Counted from the first letter of the stretch, positions 20,601 to 29,345 are shown. The stretch: 64,000 nt of DNA from Romanomermis culicivorax (GCA_963922205.1 CAWUHX010000019.1:496001-560000); one strand, 5' to 3'. Translations and numbers: made by a program. Notes: a model not told the origin generated them from the letters alone.

Positions 20601-21750
20601 TTTCTAGTGAAATAAATTGTTGTCAATATTCCTATAAATGCATTCTGTTGAGCATACTCTATATCAATGGTAACTTGTGAAAAAGGTTATGTAATGAGTA
20701 TTCTAATTCAGCCAGCATCTTTTATTTGGGATTTGACCTTAACTTGATTAGCATGATCATGAGGCATGATTCCTATTTGACACTTCCAAAGTGATTGTAA
20801 GGACTATTGGTTAAGACATGCTCCATGATTATTAAAAAAGTGGATAAAAAACATATAAGAAAGATCAAAAGATAAAAGGCAATAGGTAAAAAAAGTAGAT
20901 AAAAAGACAGATAAAAAAGTTGAAATGCAAGTCAACATTTCTCCAATTTGTGTCTTGTAAATATCATAAATAAATAAATATTTGAGAATTTGTTTGGTTT
21001 TGAATTCTTGATGAAATTTTTTTTCAGTTAATTATGAATAATTGAAACACAAGTGTTACAATTATAGGGTGGACAAAGACTGAAATATTGTGTGAGGAGA
21101 TACTAGGGGAGTAGAAAATATAGGGGATCATGGAATTCTATCTCAATGTCCTACAGTGCTCAGGGAAATACACGTGGTGTAGAAAAAAAAGTTGTGGTTT
21201 TACAATGTTCAACAATGCTGGCACATTGGGTGCTAGCTGCTCCATCACTCACTGCACAGCCCTGCATCACCTGTAGCAACTGCAGCATGATCCATCACAA
21301 ATATCTTCTAGCATTTTATTGCTTATGATCTCTTAATAAGTGCTTACTATTTCTTACAAGAATTAGGAATTCTTATTGTTTTTCGTGGCATTACTTATAT
21401 TTTGCAGGAAAAAATAAAGTTTTTTATGAAATCTCGCAAGAGTACTTATGGGTTCTATTGACTTTGTTCATTTCTTATAGGAATGCAAAGTTATTGCAAT
21501 TGCCTGTTTGGCATATGCTAGATATGAGTATTTTCTCCATGCATTAAGGCAACCTTCAAGACTTTTGAGGATTTCACTTACTGCAAGCAAGACAGCAATA
21601 TTCCTGAAAAAATCTAGTGTATCATTGGCAAACTGCAAGTATGATAACAGACTGCAGAATCAAAGTTGTAATCTGCTTTTTCTGCTTGCTTTGATAAAAT
21701 TGTTCTTCAAAAAGTTTGCCGCTGAAATGCTAATTTTGTGGAAAACTTAA
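11565..21750 (+). CDS. Adhesion-type GPCR, spliced gene of about 20 exons
   Basis: Proposed exons: 11565-11649, 11946-12278, 14135-14227, 14508-14603, 14820-14921, 14986-15105, 15162-15278, 15529-15642, 16288-16326, 16383-16502, 16553-16642, 17742-17885, 18781-18888, 18990-19039, 19099-19208, 19358-19457, 19512-19671, 19730-19946, 20085-20253, 21481-21750. Their lengths sum to a multiple of three (2637 bases, 878 residues plus stop) and phases agree at every junction: all stalk junctions are phase 1. Order: signal peptide, Cys-containing N-domain, Ser/Thr-rich stalk, short GAIN/GPS-like part, seven membrane segments, basic tail. Receptor class B2 features are the TM3 cysteine (LMCKLTA) and the extracellular loop 2 pair CW, which form the class disulfide, and the TM7 ending FGWFNFFAHAICNKE. 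It should sit at the plasma membrane; ligand and G protein are unknown. Joining the first two exons to the rest is inference from phase and position. Confidence 0.7.
11946..12278 (+). CDS. Exon 2: extracellular N-domain
   Basis: Opens after 'tttttatctag' in phase 1 and reads YTRYTLSNHRATLEN onward for about 111 residues, with six cysteines and several N-glycosylation sequons (NFS, NAT). Without splicing the frame would stop at 12287-12289. A GTGGAG donor at 12279 gives phase 1 and joins to the stalk exons. This donor is weak, so an alternative is a separate small secreted protein of about 140 residues ending in KSGA. I recognise no domain family. Confidence 0.5.
12290..12778. other. Intronic, no feature seen
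   Basis: AT-rich; nothing coding or repeated was recognised before the SINE at 12779. Confidence 0.4.
12779..13046 (-). mobile_element. tRNA-derived SINE, family A (copy 1)
   Basis: Read on the minus strand: head GCCCCAGATGGCCTAGTAG (A-box like TGGCCTAGTAG), then a B-box-like 'ggtcacagctcaaaccc', a body with 'gaggaaggtggtaggatt', and a tail ending 'gttgtacaggcc' followed by an A-rich end. RNA polymerase III type boxes plus a shared tail across five copies define the family. Inserted in intron 2 of the GPCR gene. Confidence 0.75.
13047..13360 (+). mobile_element. tRNA-derived SINE, family A (copy 2) with simple-repeat tail
   Basis: Starts 'tgcctagtggatagcactc' a few bases from the head of copy 1, so the two are head to head. 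B-box-like 'cacagttcaaacccc' at about 13095. The body reaches 'gttgtacaggcc' near 13271. The 3' tail is a short-word repeat 'taatcaagttgt/taatcaaaaa' to about 13360, as many SINE tails are. Confidence 0.75.
13361..14134. other. Intronic, no feature seen
   Basis: No repeat or exon was recognised. Small frames at 13526-13789 and 13844-14041 lack homology to the stalk exons. Confidence 0.35.
14135..15642 (+). CDS. Stalk exon block 1 (six phase 1-1 exons)
   Basis: Exons 14135-14227, 14508-14603, 14820-14921, 14986-15105, 15162-15278 and 15529-15642. The first two are duplicates of each other: AGREPAHFLTKTTSTASKAS versus RSKEPIPLLIKTTPTWSEAS. All are rich in Ser, Thr and Asn and would form a glycosylated, unstructured extracellular stalk. 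Exons four and five are separated by a 56-bp intron with a GTACTA donor, conserved in block 2. Each exon is in phase 1 at both ends, so any can be gained, lost or skipped without shifting the frame. Confidence 0.65.
15643..16287. other. Intron, paralogous to 17886-18340
   Basis: Part (about 15890-16050) matches about 18170-18330, for example 'gcattttggatgcagtttg'. It is the flank of the duplicated exon block; no exon was found. Confidence 0.5.
16288..17885 (+). CDS. Stalk exon block 2, a partial copy of block 1
   Basis: Exons 16288-16326, 16383-16502, 16553-16642 and 17742-17885 pair with block-1 exons three to six. Examples: LNSAKLLTNPTGD against FNGANLSTNSTGD; KKVNALLASSTS against QRVDAFPASSGN; GIVSAVESQN against GKVSAVWNQD. 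The first exon is shortened to 13 residues. The short second intron is 50 bp. The intron before 17742 has grown by insertion of a TIR element (16681-17512). Confidence 0.6.
16681..17512. mobile_element. TIR element with ends made of ~19-bp subrepeats
   Basis: The ends are inverted: from 'ggggttcaaaaccgcg' rightward and from 'ggggtatagctcataacgg' inward on the other strand. Each end is 75-85 bp built of about four short units of the type 'ctcataactgcgaaagg'. The ~650-bp interior has no transposase frame. It sits in a stalk intron and is absent from the paralogous intron at 15279-15528. Target duplication is uncertain; TATAA occurs near both ends. Confidence 0.65.
17886..18780. other. Intron, no exon recognised
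   Basis: The first half matches the flank of block 1. 18340-18780 contains nothing that I can assign. Confidence 0.4.
18781..19039 (+). CDS. GAIN/GPS-like exons, apparently without the cleavage site
   Basis: Exon 18781-18888 reads SDILAFKLLRITLLVIGSFK and continues to a GTAAAT donor in phase 1. Exon 18990-19039 reads VNLLSPLSTVKQCQYY. The pattern 'beta strand ... C-x-Y-aromatic' is how the GPS motif begins in adhesion GPCRs. The rest of the motif (the Trp, the second and later cysteines and the His-Leu/Thr cleavage triad) is not seen before TM1. The donor at 19040 is an overlapping GTGTAAGAG; only the upstream GT keeps the frame to the next exon. A small exon may have been missed in 19040-19098. 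Confidence 0.45.
19099..20253 (+). CDS. Seven-membrane-segment exons of the adhesion GPCR
   Basis: 19099-19208: TM1 (FGSMWVVGTSVTSAVLTLSM). 19358-19457: first loop and TM2, PKLFLNQIQ then MLCMSHLMIMFFVFGVDN, the class B2 pattern 'N-xHxNLCxSLxxAxLxFLxGID'. 19512-19671: TM3, LMCKLTAISLIILLSIYSSL then AMLECICVYL, matching 'C-xxxAxLxHxFxLxxFxWMLxEGxxLY'. 19730-19946: TM4, loop 2 with SDYSCWIN, and TM5. 20085-20253: TM6 and TM7. Splice phases 0, 2, 0, 1, 2, 0 all agree. The loop-2 CW and TM3 Cys are conserved. The TM3 position usually Trp-Met-Leu-Glu is A-M-L-E. Confidence 0.8.
20254..21480 (+). other. Last intron of the GPCR, paralogous to 117-1369
   Basis: Collinear with the intron of copy 1, with small differences. 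It contains one inverted 268-family repeat unit near 21215-21310. Ends 'tttcttatag' with an intact acceptor. Confidence 0.65.
21481..21750 (+). CDS. Last exon: cytoplasmic tail
   Basis: Reads ECKVIAIACLAYARYEYF and on through a basic, Ser-rich tail to a TAA at 21748-21750, 89 residues. The tail ends with a hydrophobic stretch (SCNLLFLLALIKLFF) that is unusual for a cytoplasmic tail and might be membrane-associated or an alternative end. Copy 1 of the gene keeps only the first ~20 codons. Confidence 0.65.
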   Translation, partial: ECKVIAIACLAYARYEYFLHALRQPSRLLRISLTASKTAIFLKKSSVSLANCKYDNRLQNQSCNLLFLLALIKLFFKKFAAEMLILWKT

Positions 21751-22590
21751 TTACAGATTTGATTTAATGATAGATGTGATCTGACTACTTGATGCAAGTT
21801 TTGGTCTGAAATCTTGCACCATTCCCCAGCATCGAGAATTCCCAACTTTTTGAATCCATAGCATTTCATCATTTTTGAGGAATTCCATACATGTGAGGCA
21901 TTTAATTATTTTTTATTCCTTCCAAGTCTTGTACATGATGGTGACTCTAAAACTTAAATATCATCCACTAGAACTAGCGAACCCTACTAGAGATGTTTGG
22001 GCATGCTGTTCATAGGATTAAACTTGTTTGCACTCATGGAATAATACATGTGAGTTTCATCCACAGGAAATTAAAAACATTGTGGTATAAAAAAATTTTT
22101 TTAATTTTAGTATGTGAGTAATCTGTCCGTGTCCTGGCTCCATAGCACTATTTTTTATTGTTGAAGTCTACGCTTTTATATCCAGTGCATGAAGCAGGCT
22201 AACTAATTTTCATACGCCTGGATAAATTGGCTTTTGCTGGCAATATGATTGAACTGGGTATTTTTAACTTCACTGTTTGTAAGTATCATTCACCCTGTAT
22301 ACACAAAATTTTATTTGTATTGGTTGTTGATGATCTCAGTGTGGGATTGTTCATGGGTATTCAGTATCGTGAAGTATTTCTATTCCTCAAGTGGTCTTGA
22401 AATCTTTTATCAATATCACCATTTGCCAGACACAATGTTACATGCACAATATTGGAAATTTACCCAACCTGAAAATCACACACCTGTAGTAGATTGATAT
22501 AATATGGACAAGAATTATATTCATATGATCTATAACTCCAAATTCCATAACAGGAGTAATTTGAGAATGCGAAATTTTCTACTTTCCTAA
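21751..22590. other. Downstream of GPCR, no gene seen
   Basis: Present only in copy 2. A frame of 82 codons at 22249-22497 is open but has no recognisable motif, and I do not call it. Confidence 0.35.
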
Positions 22591-23071
22591 TTTTTGACAT
22601 ACATATCTTCCAAGTTCTTCAGGTTAATGTAAATCAAACATATTGTTCTGTAAATTTATTCAACATTAGGCAAATGCATGGACAAATACACATCATACAA
22701 TGATTAACACATACATAAACACAAGCCTCAATAATACAGCCTGTACATGCGAATTCATGTGGGACACTCCAAAAAAGGCTCTGTTAATCTTACAAGATGT
22801 CTTAGAACAAATCTTACAAAATATCTTTCAAAACTGTACATGATCTTGCAGGATTTATTGTGAACCCTCAACGAGTGTTGGATAAGCTTAGATAGACCTT
22901 GTGAGACTATCCTATATCTCAAGTAGAGCTGATCATGTATATCTTATAAGACATCCTTCGAGATGATGCATTATCTTATAAGATTTTTTGTGAGATTGGG
23001 TTATGTCTCGAATTGTCTTATAAGATACATTCTGATGTCTAACTTGGAAATTGTTCTTGCAAAACGATACA

Positions 23072-23320
23072 TATAGTCTGTTTTTTATAAGATGCTACTA
23101 AAATGAAAAATGACAAAAATATTAGGTGACTTGAAAATCCTGCACATGAAGCTTTTACTCTACATTTTTTCACTCAAAAAATTTCTAAGTGTTAGTTGAG
23201 TATCGTCACCAAATTTAAGCTCCATATGACAAACGGCTTGGTAGAAAAAGCTGAAAATGTAAAATAGTACTTGCTTTCCAGATTCATTATTTGGGAGCAT
23301 TTTATAAAAAACAGACTATA
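23072..23320 (-). mobile_element. MITE family T (copy 1), TIR TATAGTCTGTTTTTTATAA
   Basis: 249 bp with inverted ends TATAGTCTGTTTTTTATAA and complement, at a TA site. It is absent from the paralogous position near 1945 of copy 1. Relatives at 36217-36464 and about 42925-43150 are in the opposite orientation. Confidence 0.75.
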
Positions 23321-23934
23321 GTATGATACAACCCCAAGAAGAAACTCACAAGATGCAAGAAAACTTGCACGTGGGAGTGTTTTGACCCTCCAACAGACTT
23401 TGATTGATCTCCGGCAGATTCTGGCTGATCATTTTTGACTACTTCAGCAATGATGGAGAAGATGAGGAAGGAAAATGAGCAACAGAGAATAGGAAGTCAT
23501 CAAAAAAATGGGAATGATGCTGTAGTTGAACAATTTTTGTAAACAAGGCATACTTGAAGTCAAAAAGAGTGGAATAAAAACTTGAAAAAGTGCAGTCTAG
23601 GCGAATAACTTCAAATATCTGACTAATATTGAAGAATACGCTACTTGGATGCTAGAAGACCTATCCAAATCTTCTTTTTGTTATCAGGAACAACAAAAAA
23701 AATTGTATTCTAACCCTGTCCTGGCTGAGCGCCAGCAGAATTTCTATGCTGTACATGTATGATGTGAACATGCAACAATGCTGGTCAATATGCATCAACA
23801 AGTATGAACACCTTAAGCATTCATGAAGGCGATAATGATTTTTGTACAAAATTACTTCCAATGTTGGTGAAACCCACATAAAAATCAAGGGCGACCTCTT
23901 CTAGCAAGGGGTTACATCAGAAATTCACTGGAAT
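23321..23934. other. No feature seen
   Basis: Nothing was recognised between the MITE and the LINE relic; the minus frame at 23661-23888 is not convincing. Confidence 0.3.
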
Positions 23935-25060
23935 TCAGAAGCTTAATTTTTCTTTGAAAGTGTTCCAAATGGGAGAATTAACAATATCGGATGATGAAAA
24001 GTTCCAGACATTAATATATTGGTTAAAAAAGTCAAACTGGCAAACAATGGTTTGAACTGACTTTATCATCAATCTTAGATCATGATTATGATGTCTTGTT
24101 GTTATCGATCCAGAAAAAGTCATCAGGATTTAAACATGCTTTTTTGTGGACTATTTCGTACTTGGTAGAGAGGGCAGATTCTAATCGTTGAATATCAAGC
24201 TTATGTAGACCTAACCTTTGGAGTCTATCTTCATAGGCCAAGCCAGATTTATAAGCAAAAATCTCTTTGGAAAATCTGTGTTAAGCATTCTCGACGTAAC
24301 ATATGTAGGCCAAAATATGTGGACTCCATACTGAACTAGAGTATTCTAATATTGGACATACATAGATAATGAAAGCCTTTACTAGAGTTTTTCTGTCACC
24401 TGAGATGAAACACTTAAAAATTGATGTAGACCTAGTATAGGCATTTTCAAGGATATGCCTATACCGTTCTTTAAACCTCACATTAGAAGATACAAGAATT
24501 CCGAAATCTTTAACATAACTTGGGTTTGATGAAAAATTTTTATTACAAAGTGTATACTGACACAATGGGTTTTTCACACCCAAATACAAAACATAACTTT
24601 TTATACTAGATATAGCTAATTGCCAAGTGGTAGACCAATTTGAAAGAACATCAAGGTCTTGTTGAAGAATCATAAACTTTGTAGATAGGTTGAAAATTTT
24701 TAGATCATCTGCAAAAAGAAAAATTTCACTTTTGATATTGTCAATAATGTCATTTATGTACAAAAGAAACAAAATTGGACCCAATATGCTATCTTGGGCC
24801 ACAACACTAGACACTTTGAGCTGATCGGGAGTTTCCAATTTTGACGATTTGAAATCAATTCTTAAGAAAATTTGATATTCAGCTTAAAAGGGGACCAGAG
24901 AGACCATATTTAGAAAGTTTGAGAAGGAGCTTAGAATGGGAAACTGAGTCAAAGGCCGGGTTGAAGTCAATGTAGACTATGTCTGAGGAGTGTCCTTTGT
25001 CCAACTGATTTACCCATGAGTTTTTACACTGGAGTAATTGTGTAAATGTTTAAGAAAATA
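23935..25060 (-). pseudogene. Non-LTR (LINE) reverse transcriptase relic
   Basis: Minus-strand pieces in order. Near 25010-24900: a palm block with VYIDFNPAFDSVSHSKLL. Then 24838-24281 (185 codons): SSVVAQDSILGPILFLLYIN, the catalytic FADDLKIF, and the post-palm 'DLDVLSNWSTTWQL' segment. Last, 24123-23935: RHHNHDLRL to INVWNFSSSDIVNSP, the conserved C-terminal block before the 3' end. These are the blocks of CR1/Jockey-type elements. The 5' endonuclease is absent, and stops separate the pieces, so it is a truncated dead copy. Confidence 0.8.
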
Positions 25061-25303
25061 TTCACCCTTCAGACATGCGAAAAAACTATAATCTGTGTTG
25101 TTTGAAATATATATGGAATAACATGTTTACTACCTCTTGAAAAAAAACTACTCAAGCAGTGTTTTGTGCAAATAAACACTCATGAATGACTCATGAACTC
25201 ATGGACTCCTGACCTCCCAGTACAGTGCAGAACAAAACTGTTGAACAGGTTGCTGCAAGCAGAACTTAATTGATAGAGAAATCGCCACTTGGAACTTGTG
25301 CTC

Positions 25304-25609
25304 TTAAATTTTGCCATGACTTCTTTCATGGTTTTCGAGTATCTGAGCCTTCCTGATTATGGTTTGAACATATCCATTCTTCCTGAAGGCTATTGCTTTA
25401 TTCCTCGTTTCCTTGCATTTATCCTCTTTTTCTAAGCAGATATTGTTTGCCTTGACGATCATGCCTCTAACAACTCCAAGCTTCATATTTGTTGGAAGAT
25501 TTGAATTGAAGTTTAGATACTGGTCAATGTGTTTTGGTTGTCTATACACACTAGTTTTTAGCAAATTTCTGCTTCTGGACACCACCAACCAATTGGGGGT
25601 CAAAAGCAC
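25304..25609 (-). pseudogene. Penelope-like element fragment
   Basis: A 101-codon minus frame contains KTSVYRQPKHIDQYLNFNSN followed by LPTNMKLGVVRGM and a later KNGY. The pattern 'S-V-Y-R-K-P-T-H-T-D-x-Y-L-x-F-x-S-x-H-P' then 'K-x-x-V-V-R-x-L' is the signature of the end of the Penelope-like reverse transcriptase. No GIY-YIG endonuclease follows. The 5' side is cut off by the TIR element beginning near 25597. Confidence 0.7.
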
Positions 25610-26855
25610 AGTTGCTTCAGAAGCGCAGCCAGTTGTTTGAATAGTGCAAAAGCATCAAAAGCACAGCCAAAAGTTTTAAAAGCACAGTTAGTTATTTCAG
25701 AAGTGCAGTCTAATGTTTCCTTAGCATAAACGTTGCTTCGGAACTTGCTAATTGCAGATATAATGCTTAATTTTGCTTTCCAGCAATATGTGTATGTATA
25801 ATTTGCAGCTGTAAAGTTCTGTTATCAATGTCGATTCTAAAGTGGTAAAGTTGATTCGAATTTGAAGGATTTGCACATGAAAGAATCTTAGTTTTCAGAG
25901 AATGATTTTACAAGTAGCTCGCTTCACTGAAATTCATTGTAATGGTACAATTCGGAGCAAATTGACAATGTTGTAGTCTTTTTCCTCGGACTTCGTCATT
26001 TTTGTCAAACTGTGCATGAGGCCCGCAAGCACCAATTGGAGTGAGTGAGGTGGACCATCAACAGTCATCTTACTGTAGCGCACGTCAGTACATGCTCTCT
26101 CTTAGTGTGCAATAATTTTGTTTTATTATATACGTTTATCATTGGTTTTGTAACGTACTAGTTGCCTCCCCGCACGCCTGTTTCTTTATTTTGTTTTTCT
26201 CCCTAGTGTGTGTGAAGGAATTCTTTATACACTCGCCCAGCTGTGTTTTGTAAGTGTTTTGTGGCGCAAGGTAAAGGTAAATTTGAAGAGAGGTCTTCTG
26301 TTTGTGTGATTATTTTAAGTGGAAGACAAGCTAAGGAAGCATCTTTCCTTACTTTGTAGGGTACATAGTGTCAGGGTCTAAGTACTATTAATTAAGTTAA
26401 TCAGGAAAGCCTGAGTGCGGGAAATATGTACATTAAGGACGAACCCTGGGATCCCACTCCTGCCTGACTCCTCACTCCCTGACCTGCTGAAGAATACAAC
26501 AACAAGAACAATTTTACAAACGATGGAGCAACAGTCCAAAATGCTTTTCTGAACTTAGCACTATGTACAAGTTGCCTATTTTTGGAAGCACTCAAAAAGA
26601 GGCCAAAAAACGACGCTTTTTCTTAATGAGATGCATTTTTCAAGTATTATTGTGTAGCATGCCCACTCAGTTTTCGAAAAATTTATATCTATTTTTTGGT
26701 GAAATTTAGTTTGCAGCTAACTGTTGCCTACGCTTTTGACCCTTCAAACTATTGTGGAAAAGTTCATCACTAACTGCACTTTTGAACCCATTTGCATTGA
26801 TGGTGCTTTTGAACATTTGGCTGCACTTTTGAACCAACTGTGCTAATCATTTCTA
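25597..26855. mobile_element. TIR element with ends of ~20-bp subrepeats, carrying a solo LTR
   Basis: The left end (25597-25720) repeats 'tcaaaagcacagttgcttcag', 'aagcgcagccagttg' and similar. The right end (26750-26855) is its inverse, with 'gcacttttgaacc' units. The architecture, long TIRs made of tandem short units and no transposase, matches the element at 16681-17512 but with different words. A solo LTR (25969-26500) lies inside, so the LTR arrived later. Confidence 0.6.
25969..26500 (+). mobile_element. Solo LTR (copy 2)
   Basis: Starts TGTTGTAG, ends AATACAAC, and matches 2490-3043 throughout, e.g. 'gaccatcaacagtc', 'tgcctccccgca' and 'gtacattaaggacga'. Flanks GACAA and AACAA agree at four of five bases, consistent with an aged 5-bp duplication. 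Confidence 0.7.
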
Positions 26856-26910
26856 TCCATGATTCGTATCCCCACCAACCAACCCTTCAACATATATAGA
26901 AAATCTAGCA

Positions 26911-27011
26911 CTATGAAAAATGTCCCAGATAGCCTAGTAGACAGCTCTCTTGACTCACAAACTCAAAGCTCACAGTTCAAAACCCATGCCAGTCGAAATT
27001 TAGTAAAAGTT
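26911..27011 (+). mobile_element. SINE family A, 5' half (split copy)
   Basis: Head and B-box region ('agcctagtagacagc', 'cacagttcaaaaccc', 'aatttagtaaaagttg') stop where a minus-strand LTR begins. The 3' half follows at 27517. Confidence 0.7.
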
Positions 27012-27516
27012 GGATCCCAGGGTTGGTCCTTAATGTACATATTTCCTATGCCCATGCTTTCCCGACTAACTTAATTAAAAGTACTTAAATCCTACCCTCA
27101 TTACCCTACAAATTAAGGAAAGGTACTTCCTTAACTTGTCTCACAAATTGGAATAAGGCGAAGGGAAAGGAGATTTTTCTCCAATTTTACCTTTGCACAA
27201 AAAGAAACACTTACTAAACAAAACGTAAGGGGGTGAGAAAACAACAGTCACTTCCACGCACTGCGAGAAAAGACACCAACAAAATGTGGGGATGCTGGGA
27301 GGCGGGGAGTACAAATGGAAAATAACTAAAGTTACGAATACAAAGAACAAATTTATATACTGAGAGAGCGACCAAACGCACACGTACCAACACACCCTGC
27401 AGTAAGATGGTTGTCGATGGTCCGCGTCACTCACTCTACTTGGTACTTGCCAGCCTCATGCACAAAATGACAAAAAGGAGAAAATACAGCAAAATGGGCG
27501 GAAACACACTACAACA
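27012..27516 (-). mobile_element. Solo LTR (copy 3) inserted in a SINE
   Basis: In reverse complement it begins TGTTGTAGTG at 27516 and runs to 'ggatccca' near 27012, lacking the last ~50 bp seen in copies 1 and 2. It separates two halves of one SINE. The missing LTR end and about 20 missing SINE bases suggest a deletion across the left junction. Confidence 0.7.
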
Positions 27517-27611
27517 GTAGGATTTCTGCTCAAACGTTGCTTATCCATATTGTTCTGTTGCATATGTTGAATTGTTGTGTTATATCATGTGTTATATTGT
27601 GTGTTATAATA
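27517..27611 (+). mobile_element. SINE family A, 3' half (split copy)
   Basis: Starts 'gtaggatttctgctcaaacg' and continues 'ttatccatattgttctg' to 'gtgttataata', continuing the body of the 5' half at 26911-27011. Confidence 0.7.
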
Positions 27612-27825
27612 AGCCTAGCAGATAGCATTCTTGACTGGCCCCATTCGGGCTGAAATTTGGTAAAAAGTTGTAGAAAGCCTGAGGAAGGCAGTAGGATTAC
27701 TGCCGAAACATTGATTATCCATATTGTTCTGTTACATATGTTGCATTGTTTTGTTAATTAAGCGTTCCACCATTTCTATGCAGTTGTAAAGCCCAAAAAA
27801 CAGACAGCAAAAATGAACTATTACA
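27612..27825 (+). mobile_element. SINE family A (copy 4)
   Basis: Follows the preceding SINE directly, head to tail. Head 'gcctagcagatagc', shortened B-box region, body with 'aggaaggcagtaggatt' and a perfect hairpin at 27679-27709, tail 'acagacagcaaaaatg'. Confidence 0.75.
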
Positions 27826-28289
27826 ATCAGCTGCAACAAACATTCAGAAAATTGTCGGATAATTTTAAAAAATTAAATCACTCAATGACTTCCTCAACTG
27901 GTGGAGAAAGTCTCTAAAGCATTCCACCCTCAGGGCCCAATATAGAAGAGTTGCCCACGTGCAGGTGTACAAAAAAGCTAATCAGAAAATGTCAAATGAT
28001 GGGCAAATTCGAGGTGGTGTCATTTCCATGTGCACTCGAGATTAAAAAATTTTTCGACATCATGAAATTTTCAGAAATGAGTGGACAAATGCTAAGAAAA
28101 GAGCACATCCCGACACATGTTAAAAACGTTGCTTTTTCTGAGAATAGCTGCAACATGTAAAGGCTAATTATTAGCTATAGTATATTATTTCAATTGCTTT
28201 CTTGCAAAGGTTTTGATTTTGTTTCTCCAATTTTTCCAAATATTCTTTGCTAACAAAACCTGATTTATCGAAAAAGTTAGTGTCTGTTT
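27826..28289. other. No gene recognised
   Basis: A 69-codon plus frame at 27951-28160 (rich in Lys and Cys) is open but matches nothing that I know. Confidence 0.3.
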
Positions 28290-28690
28290 TTTTCATAAGC
28301 GTCGTCACCTATTGGAGTATCAAAATATTTTTTGTCACATGAGAACTTTAAACGAAAATGGAAATGGCATAAGAATAGTTCCAAATTCACCCAGATTTGT
28401 AACTTACACCTTATTTGATGCCATGGACATTTGGTTTCAATATGGGCAAATTTCCCCAAAATCAAGAGCTTTTGTTTTGAAATTATAAACAATCAAAATA
28501 TCAATTCTGTCATTGACGAGATGCAGAATCGATCATAATTTTTGGTGAAACAGAAAGTAAGACACACTAAAACGGCTCTTTTGTAATTTCCAGTGCATAT
28601 GTTGAATCGATCTTGGGACTTGGCTTTACTTTTTCTGTTGTAAAACATGTTGATTTTTGTCAATTTCAGACATTTTATTCGCAAAAAAAT
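28290..28690 (+). repeat. Dispersed repeat C (copy 1)
   Basis: Shares 'gaaacagaaagtaagacacactaaaac', 'actttttctgttgtaaa' and 'catgttgattttt' in the same order with 32280-32600. No terminal repeats or frames were found. Confidence 0.65.
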
Positions 28691-28959
28691 TTATGTATAG
28701 TATTTGACAGCAAACTGCATTAGAAAACTTTTCAACCTACGAAAATCAGTACCAGTCGTTTTTTTTGGCTCAGCCTATATAAGCACGGGAGGGGGTGCAA
28801 ACAGCTTTGATTAGTTTCCAGAAATTTCAAGAATTGGTAGAGGATAAAATTTAGTTGACTAATGTAACATAGCTGAACAATCAGAGTCTGGACTATCATG
28901 CATTCATAGACTGGATCACATCAACACTGGTAGCTCTTAATGGATCATCAAACTCATAA

Positions 28960-29280
28960 CATTATTTACAGGCATTTTTCAGGTACAGAATTGTACCAAA
29001 AAGATCTAGAACTTTCAACAATATCCTATAACATTATTTTTTATTCTACAAGGTTCTAGAACACTCTGTGATTTTCTGTGATACCATGTAAGCCCTGTGG
29101 TTTTGTATATTCATCCATCTTTTATTGTCCTATTTAGTACTTTGATATTATATGTTGTGTTAGTTTGCCTTATTAAACTTAGCTATTTACCAGCAAATAT
29201 TCCAGCTGGATATTTACCAATTATCCCAAGGCTAATCTATTTTCAACTTAGTCCAGTCATTATTCAAGAAACAAGACCCT
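28960..29280 (+). repeat. Dispersed repeat B (copy)
   Basis: The best plus-strand copy of the family also seen at 6440-6850 and, inverted, at 36830-37135. Landmarks: 'ggttctagaacactctgtg', 'cttattaaacttagctatt' and 'gctggatatttacc'. Confidence 0.6.
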
Positions 29281-29345
29281 GAGTTGGCTCAGTTGCTTAG
29301 AGTGTGCAGACAGTAGCTGCAACCACGCAGGTTCAAGCCCTGGGT
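29281..29345 (+). mobile_element. tRNA-derived SINE head (family with TTGGCTCAGTTG)
   Basis: 'gagttggctcagttgcttagag' (A-box) and 'gcaggttcaagccctggg' (B-box) are spaced as in a tRNA, but the arms do not pair as a functional tRNA. A related head is inverted at about 58080-58125. Body and tail were not recognised. Confidence 0.5.

Larger units (their letters stand above)
20138..23370 (+). repeat. Segmental duplication of 1-2060
   Basis: From the TM6-TM7 exon through the downstream non-coding arrays, this segment runs parallel to window positions 1 to about 2060. Differences: about 1.05 kb present here and missing from copy 1 (21537-22590), and a MITE present here and missing there (23072-23320). 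The duplication unit must extend left of the window, and the two receptor genes lie in tandem about 20 kb apart. Confidence 0.8.

Noticed and set aside
29281..29345. Functional tRNA gene
   Set aside because: A- and B-box words are present but acceptor and anticodon arms do not pair; fits a tRNA-derived SINE head.
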